Of a DNA stretch of 64,000 nt, positions 61,620 to 64,000 are shown in pieces (the stretch's first letter is position 1; every line of letters starts with the position of its first letter). A program made the translations under genes and the position numbers. The notes beneath the pieces were generated by a model that did no database searches, was not told where the DNA came from, and saw only the letters and a list, made by a program, of their open reading frames with translations. The DNA comes from Ovis canadensis (Eukaryota > Chordata > Mammalia > Artiodactyla > Bovidae), in NCBI RefSeq assembly GCF_042477335.2, contig NC_091245.1, positions 229,461,501-229,525,500 on the forward strand. Reading direction: 5' to 3'.

Positions 61620-61893
61620 TGCTGCTGCTGCTGCTGCTGCTAAGTCGCTTCAGTCGTGTCTGACTCTGTGAGACCCCATAGACAGCAGCCCATCAGGCTC
61701 CGCCATTCCTGGGATTCTCCAGGCAAGAACACTGGAGTGGGTTGCCATTTCCTTCTCCAATGCATGAAAGTGAAAAGTGAAAGTGAAGTTGCTCAGTCAT
61801 GTCCGACTCTTCGCGACCCCATGGACTGCAGCCTACCAGGCTCCTCCGTCCATGGGATTTTCTAGGCAAGGGTACTGGAGTGGGGTGCCATCG
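61620..61893 (-). mobile_element. Bov-A2 SINE, antisense
   Basis: From the CTG-repeat tail (GCTGCTGCTGCTGCTGC) to GTGGGGTGCCATCGC. Confidence 0.94.
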
Positions 61894-61929
61894 CTGCTTT
61901 GGGTATCTACAAATTGCTCAGAAGTGACC

Positions 61930-62060
61930 CGGAGAAGGCAATGGCAACCCACTCCAGTTCTTGCCTGGAGAATCCCAGGGATGGGGGAGCCTGGTGGGCC
62001 ACTGTCTCTGGGGTCGCACAGAGTCAGACATGATTGAAGCGACTTAGCAACAGCAGCAGG
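61930..62060 (+). mobile_element. Bov-A monomer SINE
   Basis: GGAGAAGGCAATGGCAACC .. GACTTAGCAACAGCAGCAG; AGTGACC is seen on both sides. Confidence 0.9.
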
Positions 62061-62262
62061 AGTGACCTATTGAGTGATGGACAATGAACCAAAGTGAGAG
62101 TAGAAACTCTTTGAAATACTGGACTACCCAACCTAACAGGAGGGAATGGAGGTAATTCCATTGCTTCCACTTATAGGGAAAGGACCTGGCTCCACATTAC
62201 GCATTTGGATAAATCTACTGATACTAGTATAAGAAAGTACTTTAAAAACTGACCTCTTGTGG

Positions 62263-62645
62263 GACTTCCCTGCTGGTCCAATGTCTAAGACTCCATGCTC
62301 CCAATGCAGGGGGCCCAAGTTTGAACCCTGGTCAGGGAACTAAGAGACACGGATTTGATCCCTCGGTCAGGAAAATGCCCTGGAGAAGGAAATGGCAACC
62401 CATTACAGTATACTTGCCTGGGAAATCCCACGGACAGAGAAGCCTGGTGGGCTACAGTCCATGGAGTTGCAAGGAGTCAGACACATCTGAGTAACCAAAC
62501 AAGAAAAACTAATACAGGGAACTAAATCCCGCATGTTGCAACTGAAAGTCCCATATGCCACAACAAAGATCGAAGATCACTCTTGCCACAGCGAAAACCC
62601 AGCTCAGCCCCCACGAAAAAAAAACAAAAAAAAAACAAAAAAAGA
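62263..62645 (+). mobile_element. CHR SINE split by a Bov-tA/Bov-A
   Basis: 5' part GGGACTTCCCTGCTGGTCC .. GGTCAGGGAACTAA and 3' part AATCCCGCATGTTGC with an A-rich tail. Approximate outer duplication GACCTCTTGTG / GACTTTTTGTG. Confidence 0.88.
62344..62514 (+). mobile_element. 5'-truncated Bov-tA inside the CHR, 11-bp duplication
   Basis: Flanked by CAGGGAACTAA at 62333-62343 and 62515-62525; the head of the tRNA part is missing. Confidence 0.92.
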
Positions 62646-63787
62646 CTTTTTGTGTTCAAGCTCTAAGATAAAATGGGCTGGGGGTGAATTAGTGTGAGGA
62701 GACAGACAAGGAGGAAGAAAGGCCAGCTCTGTTTGATTCCACTCTCTCCCCCCCTTTTCTCCCTAGGCAGAGAAAGGTGCTACCAAAGCCCCACCCTTGT
62801 TGCCCTATTTCCCACACTGTGGCCCCCACAGACAAGTTGTTTGGGATGCAACAGCGCCATCAGCAGGTGGGCTAAATCGGCTGAACTCTCATCACAGAGT
62901 GCTGCTGTTGCTGCAGCAGGATGCAGAACACAAGGCTACCATCAACAAAAACAGGGAAGAGCTGTTCTGCCAGAGAGTGACGGAGAGAACTGGAGCTGTA
63001 GATGGGACAGCCGAGCTTCACCATCGAGTTAAATACCCTCAGGCAAGTGAACCACACTCTCTTGGTTTCAACGTACACAGCAATGCCTGAGAAATTATCT
63101 GGCGCAGTCTTTGCTCAAAGGTTGTTTGCTCCCTGTGTTTTTCTTTCCAGATCATTACAAGGTCACCCTTACTGCCAGCTTGTACCTGTGGTATCTTGCA
63201 GAACTTTCTGCCTTCACTACACTTGCCCTCTTGCCTGATCACACAGATAAAGGGCATTTGATTCCTCCTTTAGTGCTTCTCAGAAATACAAACTTCTTAC
63301 CTGCCTGAATTCCTGCTGGAAGGGACCTGGTCGTCTAGTCTGTGACTGTAGCTTATGAAGGTAAAGAAACAGAACAGGGGTGAGTCATTTTGGGTCCCAT
63401 TTCAGGAGGGAGCCTGGAGTATAGTCTTTATGGTCAAGCCTACTTGCCTAAGATTTCTTTCTCCTGTTCTTTTACTCAAAGTCTGGTTTGACATCCCAAT
63501 TCTTTTCTAAAGTCTGATGAATTACACCAAAGGAATGACCTCTGCAAACCTTCCTTTCTGGCTCAAAGGCGGGCTGTTTCTATAACCTGTATGATGATTA
63601 GTAAGTGCATTAGGGGCTGCCTTTCTTTCATTTCACGTAATTTAGGATTTTGTTATGTGGATTCTGCCTACTGGGAGGCCATATATAGCTTTGTAAAACA
63701 CATTTGGAAGCAAAAATGTTGGAAGCCTGGGCCCATCCACAAGTCTGACTCTGACTGGTAGTTCTCTAAATACCTAAATTCCTACTG

Positions 63788-63809
63788 TGGTATCTCTCTC
63801 TTAAAAACA

Positions 63810-63845
<36 letters not shown>
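63788..63845. repeat. (CA)n microsatellite
   Basis: A CA run of about 55 bp with one TA interruption. Confidence 0.95.
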
Positions 63846-63846
63846 A

Positions 63847-64000
63847 CTATTTGGCCCCACCAGGTCTTACATGGGGCACACGGGACCTTCAATCTTCACT
63901 GCGGCATGCATAATCTCTTAGTTGTGGTTTGTGGGATCTAGTTCCCTGAAAAGGGGTCAAACCTGGGCCCCTTGCATTGAGATCAAGGAGTCTCAGCCAC
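63847..64000 (-). mobile_element. CHR SINE, antisense, cut by the window end
   Basis: GGATCTAGTTCCCTGAAAAGG and CCCCTTGCATTGAGATCAAGG are CHR reverse words; the element continues past 64000. Confidence 0.8.

Larger units (their letters stand above)
38912..64000 (-). other. PPM1L: Interior of a large PPM1L intron
   Basis: Upstream of the exon at 38911 no further PP2C-like coding sequence is seen on the minus strand up to the window edge. In other mammals this gene spans hundreds of kilobases with few exons, so the stretch is inferred to be intron. Its content is mostly retrotransposons listed separately. Stretches with nothing recognisable include 38920-40960, 41200-42185, 42440-43230, 46380-47700, 48050-49040, 49250-50065, 53040-54465, 54670-55330, 56590-58490 and 62650-63780. 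Confidence 0.75.

Noticed and set aside
1-64000. A previously undescribed multi-gene system
   Set aside because: Apart from the two known mammalian genes, every longer open frame is explained by LINE or SINE sequence or lacks support.

Overview
The window reads as nuclear DNA of a bovid ruminant (cattle, sheep, goat or buffalo; the species cannot be fixed from sequence alone). The evidence is the density of ruminant retrotransposons: at least ten BovB LINE fragments, many Bov-tA and Bov-A/Bov-A2 SINEs, and cetartiodactyl CHR SINEs, on a background of older mammalian repeats (MIR, L2, L1M). Nothing bacterial, viral or CRISPR-like is present.

Two protein-coding loci are recognisable and face each other tail to tail. 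B3GALNT1 (globoside synthase, a Golgi beta-1,3-N-acetylgalactosaminyltransferase) lies on the + strand with its complete single-exon CDS at 6311-7306. PPM1L (a PP2C-family Ser/Thr phosphatase of the ER membrane) lies on the - strand. Its last two coding exons are at 38750-38911 and 34847-35193, with matching splice phase, and its upstream exons lie beyond the right edge. From memory, the same two genes neighbour each other convergently in other mammals.

Layout: 1-5357 is intron or upstream DNA of B3GALNT1. 5358-6310 is the probable 5'UTR part of its coding exon, split by an antisense L1 with a perfect 13-bp target-site duplication. 6311 to about 7950 is CDS and 3'UTR. About 8-32 kb is repeat-rich intergenic DNA, including a four-deep nest at 16.1-17.8 kb and two sense BovB copies at 23.3 and 27.1 kb. 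About 32-34.8 kb is low in repeats and probably includes PPM1L 3'UTR. 34.8-38.9 kb holds two PPM1L exons and the intron between them. 38.9-64 kb is inside a large PPM1L intron full of SINEs and BovB.

The two genes do not share a pathway; their proximity is positional. I found no convincing undescribed gene system. The observations most worth checking are the L1 in the B3GALNT1 leader, with its overlapping uORF and possible new splice acceptor, and several unusual retrotransposon rearrangements: a BovB with an internal inversion, a probable poly(A)-only insertion, a 48-bp direct repeat around a scrambled SINE, and an expanded AGTACT tract inside a Bov-A2.
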